64,000 nucleotides of DNA, from contig JAXLYE010000001.1 in NCBI GenBank assembly GCA_046351595.1, forward strand, positions 1,922,001-1,986,000. Direction: 5' to 3'. Each line of letters begins with the position of its first letter. Position 1 is the first letter of the stretch. The DNA is from JAXLYE01 sp046351595 (lineage in GTDB: Bacteria > Myxococcota_A > Polyangia > Palsa-1104 > JAEUJZ01). The notes beneath the pieces were generated by a model. The model worked only from the letters and a program-made list of their open reading frames with translations, searched no databases and had not been told where the DNA came from. Shown here in pieces: positions 16,048 to 24,632 of this stretch. A program made the translations under genes and the position numbers.

Positions 16048-18195
16048 TCAGGGGATCTGGATGCGGCTGGCGACGACGTAGGACTCCAGCGGGAGCTCGC
16101 TGTAGCGCCGGCCGCCGTCGGACAGGCCCTGCACCGCGGCGCGGTAGACGCCGGGATAGACCGCGCCCGAGAACGTGAAGGCGGCGCCGCTGCACGACAT
16201 CGGCAGGCTGAAGCTGTAGCCATAGGTGATCTCGGTCAGGTTGACGCGTGCCTTGTCCGCGCCCGGCAGCCGCGCGCAGTCCGGGCCGTTGACCGGATCG
16301 AGCGCGTTGAGCGTCACCTTGCCGCCGACTCGCACCGTCTTCACATCGAGGGTCTTGCCGGCGGTGTCGCTGTTGACGAGCAGCGCCGCCTCGCCGACGT
16401 AGCCGACGAGCGGCAGGTCGCTGTAGCGGTAGCCGTCCGAGCTGCCCTGCACCACCACCTGGTACGTGCCGGGGTAGACCGCGCCGCCGAACGTGAAGCC
16501 GGCGTCGCTGCACCCCATCGGCAAGACGAAGCGCGTGCCCTGCGTCGTCTCGCTCAGCGTGACGCGGGCTTTTTCCGAGGCGGGGCGGCGCGTGCAGTCG
16601 GGGCCGTTGCTCGGGTCCGCGCCGTTCATCGTCACCTTGCCGCCGAAGCGCACGGTCTTTATGTCCAGCACCTTGCCGCTGACGTCCGCGGCCACCGCCA
16701 GCATGGGGTCTGCCACGTAGCCGACGAGCGGCAGCTCGCTGTAGCGGTAGCCGTCCGAGCTGCCCTGCACCATCACCCGGTACGTGCCGGGGTACACCGT
16801 GCCGCCGAAGGTGAAGCCGGCGTCGCTGCACCCCATCGGCAGCGTGAACGAGTAGCCGCGTGTGGTCTCGGTCAGCGTGACGCGTGCCTTCTCGGACGCG
16901 GGGCGGGTCGTGCAGTCGGGGCCGTTGCTCGGGTCCGCGCCGTTCATCGTCACCTTGCCGTTAAAGCGCACGGTCTTTACGTCCAGCACCTTGCCGCTGA
17001 CGTCACCGGCGACGGCGAGCATGGGATCGGCGACGTAGCCGACGAGCGGCAGCTCGCTGTAGCGGTAGCCGTCCGAGCTGCCCTGCACCATCACCCGGTA
17101 CGTGCCGGGGTACACCGTGCCGCCGAAGGTGAAGCCGGCATCGCTGCACGACATCGGCAGCGTGAACGAGTAGCCGCGCGTGGTCTCGGTCAGCAGCACA
17201 CGCGCCTTCTCGGAGGCGGGGCGGCGCGCGCAGTCGGGGCCGTTGCTCGGGTCCGCGCCGTTCAGCGTCACCTTGCCGTTAAAGCGCACGGTCTTTACGT
17301 CCAGCACCTTGCCGCTGACGTCGCCGGCGACGACGAGCATGGGCTCGGCGACGTAGCCGACGAGCGGCAGGTCGCTGTAGCGGTAGCCGTCCGAGCTGCC
17401 CTGCACCGTCACCTGGTAGGCGCCTGGGTACACGGTGCCGGCGAAGGTGAAGCCGGCGTCGCTGCACGACATCGGCAGCGCGAAGGTGTAGCCCTTGCTC
17501 GTCTCGCGCAGAAGGACCCGCGCCTTCTCGGCGCCGGGGCGGCGGACGCAGTCGGGGCCGTTGCTCGGGTCGGCGCCGTTCAGCGTCACCTTGCCGGCCA
17601 GGCGCGCGGTCTTCACGTCGAGCCCGAGCATCGTCGGGTCGCCGCCGGTGCAGGTGCCGCTGCGGCTGCACAGGTAGCCGGCCGGGCAGGCGTCACACGG
17701 CACGCTCGGCGCGCACACGCCGCTGCCGGGGTCGCAGAAGTTCTGCGCCGGGCAGCCCTGCTTCACCCACTCCAGGCAGCCGCTCGCGCCGATGCGGCAG
17801 ACTTCGACCGCGGCGTCGCCCGAGCAGCGCGACGCGCCGGCCGAGCAGCCGTCCTGGCAGCTCGCGACGCAGCTGTCCATCGCGCACATGCCGCTCGGGC
17901 AGGCGACGGCCGGGCCCCACGAGGCGCAGCCCGGCCCCTGCTGCTCGCAGACCGCGACGCGGCCGCCCGTACAGCGCTTGCTGCCGACGGCGCACGAGCA
18001 CGGCGGGTCGCCCAGGTCGGCGCTGTCACCGGCGTCGGGCGACTCGGCCGGCGAGCTGGTGCAGCCCGCGCTGCCGAGCACGCCGCTGCCGACGAGGGCC
18101 CCCGCGAACACTCCGACCGCCAGCGCGGCGAGCAGGCTGCCGGGCAGCCCCCGCGCGGCCCGTGCGTGTGACCTTGTGCTGGTCTGCGCTCTCAT
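16048..18195 (-). CDS. Lipoprotein with Cys-rich N-terminus and five 106-residue tandem repeats
   Basis: 715 residues. Start ATG (18195) is preceded by GGGAG and opens a signal peptide with lipobox 'GSAGC' (about residue 45). Residues about 55-190 are a Cys-rich region with 'C...G.C.....C' modules. From about residue 191 to the end come five tandem repeats, each starting at 'LD[VI]KT[VA]R' and holding 'GPDC', 'EKARV.L.ET', 'LPM[SG]CS', 'AGFTF', 'VYPG.Y.V.VQG' and 'GYRYS[DE]LPL.GYV'. 'xVYPGxYxVxVxG' is typical of carboxypeptidase-regulatory-like/SpaA-type beta-sandwich repeats of surface proteins. Units 2 and 3 are almost identical, units 1, 4 and 5 more diverged. Each unit has two Cys, likely one disulphide. 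Function is probably stalk-like or adhesive (inference). Confidence 0.78.
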   Translation of the reverse strand: MRAQTSTRSHARAARGLPGSLLAALAVGVFAGALVGSGVLGSAGCTSSPAESPDAGDSADLGDPPCSCAVGSKRCTGGRVAVCEQQGPGCASWGPAVACPSGMCAMDSCVASCQDGCSAGASRCSGDAAVEVCRIGASGCLEWVKQGCPAQNFCDPGSGVCAPSVPCDACPAGYLCSRSGTCTGGDPTMLGLDVKTARLAGKVTLNGADPSNGPDCVRRPGAEKARVLLRETSKGYTFALPMSCSDAGFTFAGTVYPGAYQVTVQGSSDGYRYSDLPLVGYVAEPMLVVAGDVSGKVLDVKTVRFNGKVTLNGADPSNGPDCARRPASEKARVLLTETTRGYSFTLPMSCSDAGFTFGGTVYPGTYRVMVQGSSDGYRYSELPLVGYVADPMLAVAGDVSGKVLDVKTVRFNGKVTMNGADPSNGPDCTTRPASEKARVTLTETTRGYSFTLPMGCSDAGFTFGGTVYPGTYRVMVQGSSDGYRYSELPLVGYVADPMLAVAADVSGKVLDIKTVRFGGKVTMNGADPSNGPDCTRRPASEKARVTLSETTQGTRFVLPMGCSDAGFTFGGAVYPGTYQVVVQGSSDGYRYSDLPLVGYVGEAALLVNSDTAGKTLDVKTVRVGGKVTLNALDPVNGPDCARLPGADKARVNLTEITYGYSFSLPMSCSGAAFTFSGAVYPGVYRAAVQGLSDGGRRYSELPLESYVVASRIQIP
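16051..17622 (-). repeat. Five tandem 318-bp coding repeats
   Basis: The sequence AAAGCGCACGGTCTTTAC recurs exactly 318 bp apart (16963 and 17281), and the flanking DNA of units 2 and 3 is nearly the same, including third codon positions. The last unit is shorter (100 codons). High DNA identity points to recent duplication or gene conversion among units. Confidence 0.88.
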
Positions 18196-18500
18196 GACTC
18201 CCTCTCTCCGCCGGCGGTTCTTGAGGTCTGCCGTCGAGGACCGGCCGGTCTGCAGGTTGAATGCGGCGTTCATACACCGAGCGGCAGCGGCGAGGGAACC
18301 GGAAAGCCGCGGCGCACCGACGCGCAACCCCGCGACCGCGCTGCCAAACCCAGCGCGCACCCCTCGCACCGGGCGCTTCCGCCAAAATCGGATCCAGGGC
18401 CCGCCGACGCAGCGCCGCGGACCGCGCACCGCGCCGCGCGCAGCGCACTGGGGACCGCACACCGCCCGCCGGGCCCGTTGCAGCAAGGAGGACGCCGACG
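18196..18500. other. Divergent intergenic region between two lipoprotein genes
   Basis: 305 bp between the minus-strand repeat lipoprotein and the plus-strand VCBS lipoprotein. It holds both Shine-Dalgarno sites (GGGAG on minus just right of 18195; AAGGAGGA at 18485-18492 on plus). It must contain the promoters of both genes, but no convincing -35/-10 pair or operator is visible. No gene is recognised inside. Confidence 0.5.
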
Positions 18501-20351
18501 ATGTCTCGCCCACCGATCGGAACCGCGCCGCAGGGCTGGCCTCAAGCTTCCGCGCGGCGGCGCTGCCCGCCCGGCCTGCCGGTCGCCGTCGTCTCGCTGG
18601 CCGTGGCCGTGGCCCTGGCCCTGGCCCTCTCCATGACCGCGGGCTGCTCGCGCTCGCCGACGCTGCTGGTCACGGTGCAGGGCATCCCGGGCGCCGCGCG
18701 CTCGCTGCAGGCCTTGGTCGTGCGCGAGGGCGAGCCCGGCACGCTGCTGCCGACGCAGGAAGATCTGCGCCCCTACGACCTGCCGCAGCCGCCCGGCGAT
18801 CCGCAGAGCTTCGTCCTGCGCGTGCCGCTCGAGGTCGACACCGTGCTGACGCTGAGCGTCGCCGCCTTCGACCTGCCCGGCGCCAGCGGCTGCGTCCTGC
18901 GCACGGGCCAGGCCGTGCACACCTTCCAGCCGTCGCTGCTCGACGACAGCGTCACCGTTCAGCTGGATCAGGAGCCGGCCGCCGGCCCGGCCCCTAGCGG
19001 CAGCGCCGGCAGCGGCTGCAGCGGCGCGCTGCGCATCCTCTCGGCCACCCCCGCCACGCTGCACGCGGCCGGCGGCGACAAGCTGATCGTGCGCGGCTGG
19101 GGCTTCCGCCCGGGCTCGACGCTCAAGCTCGGGGACCAGGTGCTCACGCCGACGTACCGCTCGGCCGCGGAGCTCGAGGTGACGGTGCCCGAGGCCAGCC
19201 GCATCGGCCTGGTGCCGCTGCAGGTCACCGGCCCCGACGGCGCCACCGCCCGCTACAGCGGCCTGCGCTACGTCGTCGATCAGCTGTCGTTCATGCCGGT
19301 GAACCCGTTCCCGCTGACCACCAACGCCATCCACCAGCAGATCGGGGACCTCGACGGCGACGGGCGCCCGGACCTGGCCATGAACCCGCTCAGCCAGACG
19401 TCCAACGAGCTGACGCTGGCGTTCCAGCGCGCGCCGCTCGCCTTCACGGTCAGCCGCCTGCCCGTGGCGCCCAAGCTCGCGAACCTGAGCCTGGTCGATC
19501 TCGACGGCGACAAGGACCTCGACCTGCTGACCGCGAGCACCGCGGACCGCCAGATCAAGCTGCTGCTCAACGACGGCCGCGGCTTCTTCAACCAGAGCTT
19601 CGTGCAGCTCGCGTTCGACCCGCGCGAGGTCGTGGCCAGCGACTTCGACGGCGACGGTGACATCGACCTGGCGGTGCTCAACACCGCGGCGCCCGCGCTC
19701 TACTTCTTGTACAGCGACGGGCGCGGCGGCTTCGGGGCGCCGCAGCCGCTCTTGCTGCGCCGCGTGCCCAACCCCTACACGCTCGCGGTGCTCGACTACA
19801 ACCTCGACGGCAAGCCCGATGTTGTGACCGACTACATCGACGTCAACAACGGCGGCTTCGGCCTCTCGGTCCACTACAACCAGGGCCGCTCGTTCCCGGC
19901 CAACGACGACACCGCGACGCTGGTGCCGCTGCCCGATGCCGCCGACACGATGTTCACCGGCGACCTCGATGCCGACGGCACCGCGGATCTCATCGTGCCG
20001 CTGGGGCTGGATCCGATCCGCGCGTTCACCAGCAGCGGCGGCCCGCCGCGCAAGGACCAGAGCATCAGCGCCGCGTGCCTGCGCCACGCCGCCGACACCG
20101 CGGACCTGACCGGCGACGGCCTGCCCGATCTCGCGTTCAGCTGCTCGGGCGCGCCGCGGGTCGAGTTCCTGCTGCAGCTGCCCGGGCGCTCGTTCGCCGC
20201 GTCGATGAGCGCGCCGGCCGTGACCCTGCCGCAGACCGGCATGTCCACCGCGTACGAGGTGCGCGCCGCGGATCTCGACGGTGACAACCGGCCGGAGCTG
20301 GTGGTCACGACGCTCTACGAACTCTTCGTGCTGCGCAACACCAGCCGCTAG
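18501..20351 (+). CDS. FG-GAP/VCBS-repeat lipoprotein with IPT/TIG domain
   Basis: 616 residues from ATG 18501. The lipobox 'MTAGC' is near residue 49. Residues about 55-165 form a strand-rich domain, followed by an IPT/TIG Ig-like domain ('RILSATPATLHAAGGDKLIV' then 'GWGFRPGSTLKLGD', about 172-255). From about 285 there are seven VCBS/FG-GAP repeats with Ca2+-binding DxDxDG loops: 'DLDGDGRPD', 'DLDGDKDLD', 'DFDGDGDID', 'DYNLDGKPD', 'DLDADGTAD', 'DLTGDGLPD' and 'DLDGDNRPE'. Seven repeats would form an integrin-alpha-like propeller. It is extracellular and lipid-anchored, with a likely adhesion or binding role. It is followed after 14 nt by the TPR membrane protein, so the two are probably an operon. 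Confidence 0.87.
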   Translation: MSRPPIGTAPQGWPQASARRRCPPGLPVAVVSLAVAVALALALSMTAGCSRSPTLLVTVQGIPGAARSLQALVVREGEPGTLLPTQEDLRPYDLPQPPGDPQSFVLRVPLEVDTVLTLSVAAFDLPGASGCVLRTGQAVHTFQPSLLDDSVTVQLDQEPAAGPAPSGSAGSGCSGALRILSATPATLHAAGGDKLIVRGWGFRPGSTLKLGDQVLTPTYRSAAELEVTVPEASRIGLVPLQVTGPDGATARYSGLRYVVDQLSFMPVNPFPLTTNAIHQQIGDLDGDGRPDLAMNPLSQTSNELTLAFQRAPLAFTVSRLPVAPKLANLSLVDLDGDKDLDLLTASTADRQIKLLLNDGRGFFNQSFVQLAFDPREVVASDFDGDGDIDLAVLNTAAPALYFLYSDGRGGFGAPQPLLLRRVPNPYTLAVLDYNLDGKPDVVTDYIDVNNGGFGLSVHYNQGRSFPANDDTATLVPLPDAADTMFTGDLDADGTADLIVPLGLDPIRAFTSSGGPPRKDQSISAACLRHAADTADLTGDGLPDLAFSCSGAPRVEFLLQLPGRSFAASMSAPAVTLPQTGMSTAYEVRAADLDGDNRPELVVTTLYELFVLRNTSR

Positions 20352-20365
20352 CGGGGAGCCCCAGC

Positions 20366-21097
20366 ATGCACCGCCACGCGCCCAGCGCCCTCGCCCTGCT
20401 CTTTTTGTGGCTCGTCGCGCTCGCGCCGGCAGCGGCGCAGCCTGCGCCCTCGTCTGCGGCGGCCGCGAGTGACCCCGAGCCCGCACCGGCACCGCTCACG
20501 ACCGCCGCGCCGCCTGCACCGGCCGCACTTCCCGTCGACAACAAGCTCAGCCTGCGCGAGCTCATCGATCGCGCGACGCGCGCCTTCGGCAGCGGCGACT
20601 ACGACACCGCCATCGCCGAGCTGTCGCTCGCGTACCAGCGCAAGCCGGTGGCGCAGTTCCTGTTCAACATCGCGCAGGCGCACCGCAAGGCCGGCCGCTT
20701 CCGCGAGGCCCTCTCGTTCTACGAGCGCTTCGTGCACGACGACCTCGCCTCGCCGCTTTTGCCCGAGGCGCAGGCGCACGCCGCGGCCATGCGCGCGCGC
20801 CTGGACGCCGAGCTGGCCACCGCCGAGCGCGAGGCCGCCGAGCGGGTCGCCCGCGTCCGCGCCGAGGAGGCCGAGGCCATGGCCAAGGCGCGCGAGGGCG
20901 ACCGCGTCCGCGCCGAGGCCGAGCTGCGCCGCGCGCTGGCCCAGAAGGAGGCGCCGGTCTACAAGCGCAAGTGGTTCTGGGGGCTGCTCGGCGGGCTCGT
21001 CGCGGCGGCGGTCATCACCGGCGTCACCGTCGGCGTCGTGCTCAAGAACCCGCCCGAGCCGGTCGGCACCCTGGAGACGCAGACGCTGCGCTTCTAG
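20366..21097 (+). CDS. TPR-coiled-coil protein with C-terminal membrane helix
   Basis: 243 residues. A signal peptide-like N-terminus (to about residue 25, 'APAAAQ') is followed by a Pro/Ala linker (to about 50). Two TPR motifs follow ('LIDRATRAFGSGDYDTAIAE', 'AQFLFNIAQAHRKAGRFREA', then 'LSFYERFVHDD'), then a long Ala/Glu/Arg-rich coiled coil (about 135-195) and a hydrophobic helix 'WGLLGGLVAAAVITGVTVGV' (about 205-227). The layout is a periplasmic TPR protein tethered to the inner membrane from its C-terminus, a common type in myxobacteria. It starts 14 nt after the VCBS lipoprotein and probably acts with it. Confidence 0.78.
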   Translation: MHRHAPSALALLFLWLVALAPAAAQPAPSSAAAASDPEPAPAPLTTAAPPAPAALPVDNKLSLRELIDRATRAFGSGDYDTAIAELSLAYQRKPVAQFLFNIAQAHRKAGRFREALSFYERFVHDDLASPLLPEAQAHAAAMRARLDAELATAEREAAERVARVRAEEAEAMAKAREGDRVRAEAELRRALAQKEAPVYKRKWFWGLLGGLVAAAVITGVTVGVVLKNPPEPVGTLETQTLRF

Positions 21098-21140
21098 CCG
21101 CGCTTTTAGCTACGCCCTTTCGTCGACCGCGCGCCTGTTT

Positions 21141-21146
21141 TATAAA
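21141..21146 (+). promoter_or_regulatory. Candidate -10 box (TATAAA) directly before a start codon
   Basis: TATAAA lies 5 nt before ATG 21152 and there is no Shine-Dalgarno, so transcription from here would give a leaderless mRNA. No clear -35 element is visible. Confidence 0.45.
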
Positions 21147-21151
21147 CGGCC

Positions 21152-21943
21152 ATGCCGACCGTCGATCGCCTGTCCAAGGGCCCGCTGACGCTGCTCGCGC
21201 AGGCGCTGGGTCCGCCCGCGGCGTGGCCCGGCAAGGCGCGCCGGCTCGTCGAGCTGATCGGGCGATACAGGCGATACGGGCGCTACGGGCGCGGCGATCT
21301 CGTCGACGCGCGGCTGCGGATCCTGCACGAGCAGGGAGAGATCGAGCGCATCCCGACGCGCGTGCAGCTCGCGGTCGGCGCGCTCGACATGCTGCGCTTC
21401 TTCATCTCGCCGGCGGCCGCGGACTACTACCGCCAGCAGGGCATCCGCTACGAGTTCCACCAGCTGCTGCGCTTCCTCGACGAGCCGGCGTCGCTCGGTG
21501 ATCCGCTCGGGCTGCTGAGCACGCGCGACGGCATCATCGGCCACCTCATGCAGGTCGTGCACGCCAACCCGGTCTACGACCTGCAGCTCTTGCGCATGTT
21601 CCCCGATGGGATCGCCGAGCTCGAGCGGCAGCTTATGGCCATGCTCGCCGGCACCCACCCGCGCCAGCGCTCGATCGGCGCCATCGTCGAGGAGCCCGAC
21701 TACCACGGCCGGCTGCTCGCGCACGTGCGCGCCCACGGCAGCGACCCGGCGGCGCCGCCGCTGCTGCGCAAGAACCTGCTCGTGGGCTCCGAGCTCGCGC
21801 GGCTGGAGCGCGTGTTCGGCTCGCTCACCGCGGCGATGCGCTACTTCACGCGCCTGCCGACCGGCCCGGCCGCGGCGCTCGCGCACCTTGTGACCGTGCG
21901 CAGCTTCCCGTGGCGGCTCGTCGGCGAAACCGATGCGCGCTGA
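21152..21943 (+). CDS. Hypothetical cytoplasmic protein
   Basis: 263 residues, no signal peptide or membrane helix. The sequence is a predominantly helical, globular-looking protein with 'LARLERVFGSLTAAMRYFTRLP' near the C-terminus and 'LLSTRDGIIGHLMQVVHANPVYDLQLLRMF' in the middle. The N-terminal region contains a short Arg/Tyr repeat, 'GRYRRYGRYGRGD', produced by a 9-12-bp DNA repeat (21257-21295). I do not recognise a family. The start is chosen at ATG 21152, next to a TATAAA box. Confidence 0.62.
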   Translation: MPTVDRLSKGPLTLLAQALGPPAAWPGKARRLVELIGRYRRYGRYGRGDLVDARLRILHEQGEIERIPTRVQLAVGALDMLRFFISPAAADYYRQQGIRYEFHQLLRFLDEPASLGDPLGLLSTRDGIIGHLMQVVHANPVYDLQLLRMFPDGIAELERQLMAMLAGTHPRQRSIGAIVEEPDYHGRLLAHVRAHGSDPAAPPLLRKNLLVGSELARLERVFGSLTAAMRYFTRLPTGPAAALAHLVTVRSFPWRLVGETDAR

Positions 21944-21966
21944 GCCCTGGGCGCGGGCCTCGGCGC

Positions 21967-22275
21967 TCAGGGCATCGCCAGCACCTCGTGGCCGTGATCG
22001 CGCCACTGGCCGCCGATGCCCTTGCACGCCTTCTCGGTCGTGACGTCCGGGACCTCGGCCAGCTTGCCGTCGTCGCCGATCTTGTGGCAGTGCGGGTGGT
22101 GGTGGAACCAGGTGCCGCCGCGCTCGGCGCAGGCCTTGCGGCTCTTGGCCTCGGGCACGTCGACCATGCGGCCGCCCTCGCCGACCCTGTGGCAGTGCTC
22201 TTCGTGCGCGCGGGCCGGAGCGGCGAACAAGAGCGCCGCGCCCAGCACCACGATCCCCGGGGTGAGCTTGGTCAT
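21967..22275 (-). CDS. Small exported His/Cys-rich protein with two internal repeats
   Basis: 102 residues. ATG 22275 has its own strong Shine-Dalgarno (AGGAGGAC just upstream) and opens a good signal peptide ('TPGIVVLGAALLFAAPARA', cleavage before HEEH). The mature part is two copies of a unit of about 38 residues: 'HCHRVGEGGRMVDVPEAKS', 'RKACAERGGTWFHHH' and 'HCHKIGDDGKLAEVPDVTT', 'EKACKGIGGQWRDHGH'. Shared positions are CH[RK][VI]G, G[RK][ML], VP, KAC and GG.W. The His pairs and Cys suggest periplasmic metal binding (inference). Known family: none recognised. Confidence 0.68.
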   Translation of the reverse strand: MTKLTPGIVVLGAALLFAAPARAHEEHCHRVGEGGRMVDVPEAKSRKACAERGGTWFHHHPHCHKIGDDGKLAEVPDVTTEKACKGIGGQWRDHGHEVLAMP

Positions 22276-23058
22276 GTCGGTCCTCCTGTACGGGCGCGCG
22301 CGCACGCGGGTCCGCGACGGCCGGGCGAGCTGGCTGGCGGCATAGGTCGCGCGCCGCAGCGCGTGGACGAAGCCCACCGGCCGCACGCCGCGCGCGCAGC
22401 GGAACGGCGAGAAGCGCAGCGCCTCCTGATCGACGAGCACCGGCGCGCGCAGCCGCACCACCGCGACGTCGTGGTAGCGCCCGAGCCCGAGCCGCCGCAC
22501 CTGCAACCTGAGCTCCGCGCGCCCGGCTGCCACCGCCGCGGCCAGCGCCTCCTCGCGGCTCTGCCCGTCGCTTGTGCGGTGCGGGGTGCGCAGCCGCAGC
22601 TTGACCCGCCCCCGCCCCAGCTGCTCGATCCGAAACGGCGACACGCCGTGGTAGTCGTCGTGGAGGAAGCTGTGCGCGTCCGTGAAGAGCGGCGCCAGCA
22701 GCGTCGTCAGCGGCCAGCGGATCGTCGCGAACAACAGGTCCTGATCGCGCGGGCCCGGCTCGGCGCTCACCGTCTCGTCGCTGCGCAGCCGCAGCGCCAG
22801 GCCCAGCACGTCCGGCAGCTCGGGGCCGCGCTTCCACCACGCGCTCGAGAAGCGCACCAGCGCCGGCCCGGCCAGCGCCTCGCCGAGGCGGGCGAGCGCC
22901 GGATCGGCCGCGGCGACCTTGCTGACCTCGGCGCGGTAGACGACGCCGTCGGGGTGCAGGACGCGCGCGCGACGCACCAGGCTCCCCAGCGCAGCGAGCG
23001 GCGCCAGCCCCGCTCCGATCCACTCGCCCAGCCGCTCCGTCCACCGCGCTTTCGGCAT
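21967..23058 (-). CDS. Catalase-fold-like protein, open in frame into a His-rich exported protein
   Basis: Start ATG 23058 is preceded by GCGGAGGCGG. The first 260 or so codons encode a protein resembling the catalase-like superfamily: 'HPDGVVYRAEV', 'GPALVRFSSAWWKRGPELPD' and 'VLGLALRLR' match the catalase core strand pattern 'VxRFSxxxGxxPDVxGxALR'. The distal heme His-Asn and proximal Tyr motifs of true catalases are not visible, so activity is doubtful; actinobacterial relatives are often labelled phosphodiesterase or hypothetical. The natural C-terminus of such proteins lies near 'RPVGFVHALRRATYAASQLA', but here no stop codon follows and the frame runs straight into the signal-peptide protein that starts at 22275. 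Either the stop was lost, or both products are made. Read as one ORF it is 363 residues. Confidence 0.55.
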   Translation of the reverse strand: MPKARWTERLGEWIGAGLAPLAALGSLVRRARVLHPDGVVYRAEVSKVAAADPALARLGEALAGPALVRFSSAWWKRGPELPDVLGLALRLRSDETVSAEPGPRDQDLLFATIRWPLTTLLAPLFTDAHSFLHDDYHGVSPFRIEQLGRGRVKLRLRTPHRTSDGQSREEALAAAVAAGRAELRLQVRRLGLGRYHDVAVVRLRAPVLVDQEALRFSPFRCARGVRPVGFVHALRRATYAASQLARPSRTRVRARPYRRTDMTKLTPGIVVLGAALLFAAPARAHEEHCHRVGEGGRMVDVPEAKSRKACAERGGTWFHHHPHCHKIGDDGKLAEVPDVTTEKACKGIGGQWRDHGHEVLAMP

Positions 23059-23227
23059 CACCGCCTCCGCTGTTGAAACCCTGGGCGGGCCGCCGCGCGC
23101 GCCGCCCGACATGTCCTTATTCTTCGGAGCGGATCCCAAAGCGCAATTCGCGATCGCATCCCGTCGACCACGGCTGAGGTGCAAACTGCTGTTGGCGATC
23201 CCCCCGAGCCAGGTTTAGCGTCTGGGG

Positions 23228-24574
23228 ATGCGAAAACATTTTGTCCTCGATACCAACGTGCTGCTCCACGACCCCCTGGCGATGTTCCAGTTCGCCGACA
23301 ACGTCGTGGTCATCCCGATCATCGTTCTCGAGGAGATCGACCAGTTCAAGAAGGAGCTCTCGGACCGCGGCCGCTCGGCGCGCGAGGTCTGCCGGCGCCT
23401 GGACGACCTGCGCGAGCAGGGCCACCACCTCGCCGAGGGCGTGCCGCTGCCGTCGGGCGGCGAGCTGCGCGTGGCGCTGGGCACGCACGACGTGCCGACC
23501 GCGCTGCGCAACGCCCACTCCGCCGACAATCAGATCCTCGGCACGGCGCTGAAGATCCGCGAGAGCTCGCAGCTGCCGACGATCCTGGTCACCAAGGACG
23601 TCAACCTGCGCATCCGCGCCGACGCGCTCGGGCTGCGCGCCGAGGACTACGACGTCGAGCAGATCACCATCGAGGAGCTGTACTCGGGCCACGTCGAGCT
23701 CATGGTCTCGGGCGCGGCCATCGCCACGTTCTACCAGGACGGCAAGCTGCCGCTCGAGGCGCTGAAAGAGGCCGCCGACGCCTGGCCGCACGCGGTGTTC
23801 AACAACGAGTACCTGCTCCTGCGCAACAAAGAAGGCGGCACCCAGACCGCGCTCGGCCGCGTCGACGTCACGGCGGGGCACCTCTTGCCGATCCGCAAGC
23901 TGCGCGAGGGCTGCTGGGGCATCCGCCCGCGCAACAAGGAGCAGCACTTCGCGCTCGATCTATTGCTGAACGACGACGTGAAGCTGGTGACGCTCATCGG
24001 CAAGGCCGGCACCGGCAAGACGCTGCTCGCCATCGCCGCCGGCCTGCAGAAGGTCGCCGAGGAGCGCACCTACCACAAGCTCCTGGTCTCGCGCCCCATC
24101 TTCCCGCTCGGCCGCGACATCGGCTACCTGCCCGGCACCATCGAGGAGAAGCTCAACCCGTGGATGCAGCCGATCCATGACAACGTCGAGTTTTTGCTCG
24201 GCCTGTCGCAGCGCGAGAAGCGGCCCGGCCAGCCGCAGCAGTCGGCGCAGGATCTGATCGCGATGGGCTTCATGGCGATCGAGCCGCTGACGTACATCCG
24301 CGGCCGCTCGATCCCCAACCAGTTCATGATCGTCGACGAGGCGCAGAACCTGACCCCGCACGAGGTCAAGACCATCATCACGCGCGTCGGCGACAACACC
24401 AAGATCGTGCTGACCGGCGACCCCTACCAGATCGACAACCCCTACGTCGACGCGACCAACAACGGCCTCACCACCGTCGTCGAGCGCTTCAAGGGCCAGA
24501 GCATCGCCGGCACCATCAGCCTGCACAAGGGCGAGCGCTCGACGCTGGCCGAGCTGGCGTCGAACCTGTTGTGA
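23228..24574 (+). CDS. PIN domain-PhoH ATPase fusion (PhoH2-like)
   Basis: 448 residues. Residues 1-150 are a PIN ribonuclease domain with the acidic metal-binding residues in 'FVLDTNVLLHD' (D8), 'IVLEEIDQF' (E35/E36), 'SADNQILGTA' (D100) and 'ILVTKDVNLR' (D124). Residues 235-448 are the PhoH ATPase domain with Walker A 'GKAGTGKT' (258-265) and Walker B 'MIVDEAQN' (367-374). Fusions of this order (PhoH2/YlaK type) are described as RNA helicase-RNases. Both active sites look intact. No antitoxin-like partner lies upstream; the adjacent gene on the left is divergent. No strong Shine-Dalgarno is seen. It is a likely housekeeping RNA-processing gene. Confidence 0.92.
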   Translation: MRKHFVLDTNVLLHDPLAMFQFADNVVVIPIIVLEEIDQFKKELSDRGRSAREVCRRLDDLREQGHHLAEGVPLPSGGELRVALGTHDVPTALRNAHSADNQILGTALKIRESSQLPTILVTKDVNLRIRADALGLRAEDYDVEQITIEELYSGHVELMVSGAAIATFYQDGKLPLEALKEAADAWPHAVFNNEYLLLRNKEGGTQTALGRVDVTAGHLLPIRKLREGCWGIRPRNKEQHFALDLLLNDDVKLVTLIGKAGTGKTLLAIAAGLQKVAEERTYHKLLVSRPIFPLGRDIGYLPGTIEEKLNPWMQPIHDNVEFLLGLSQREKRPGQPQQSAQDLIAMGFMAIEPLTYIRGRSIPNQFMIVDEAQNLTPHEVKTIITRVGDNTKIVLTGDPYQIDNPYVDATNNGLTTVVERFKGQSIAGTISLHKGERSTLAELASNLL

Positions 24575-24632
24575 GCGCGCGGCGACACGACACGGGCATT
24601 CGCTTATCGTTCGCTCATCGAGGGAGGTCCTT

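Noticed and set aside
23228..24574. PIN-PhoH as a toxin-antitoxin system
   Set aside because: PhoH2 loci in mycobacteria have a small antitoxin gene upstream (PhoAT). Here the upstream region is short and divergent, with no such gene, so a housekeeping role is more likely.
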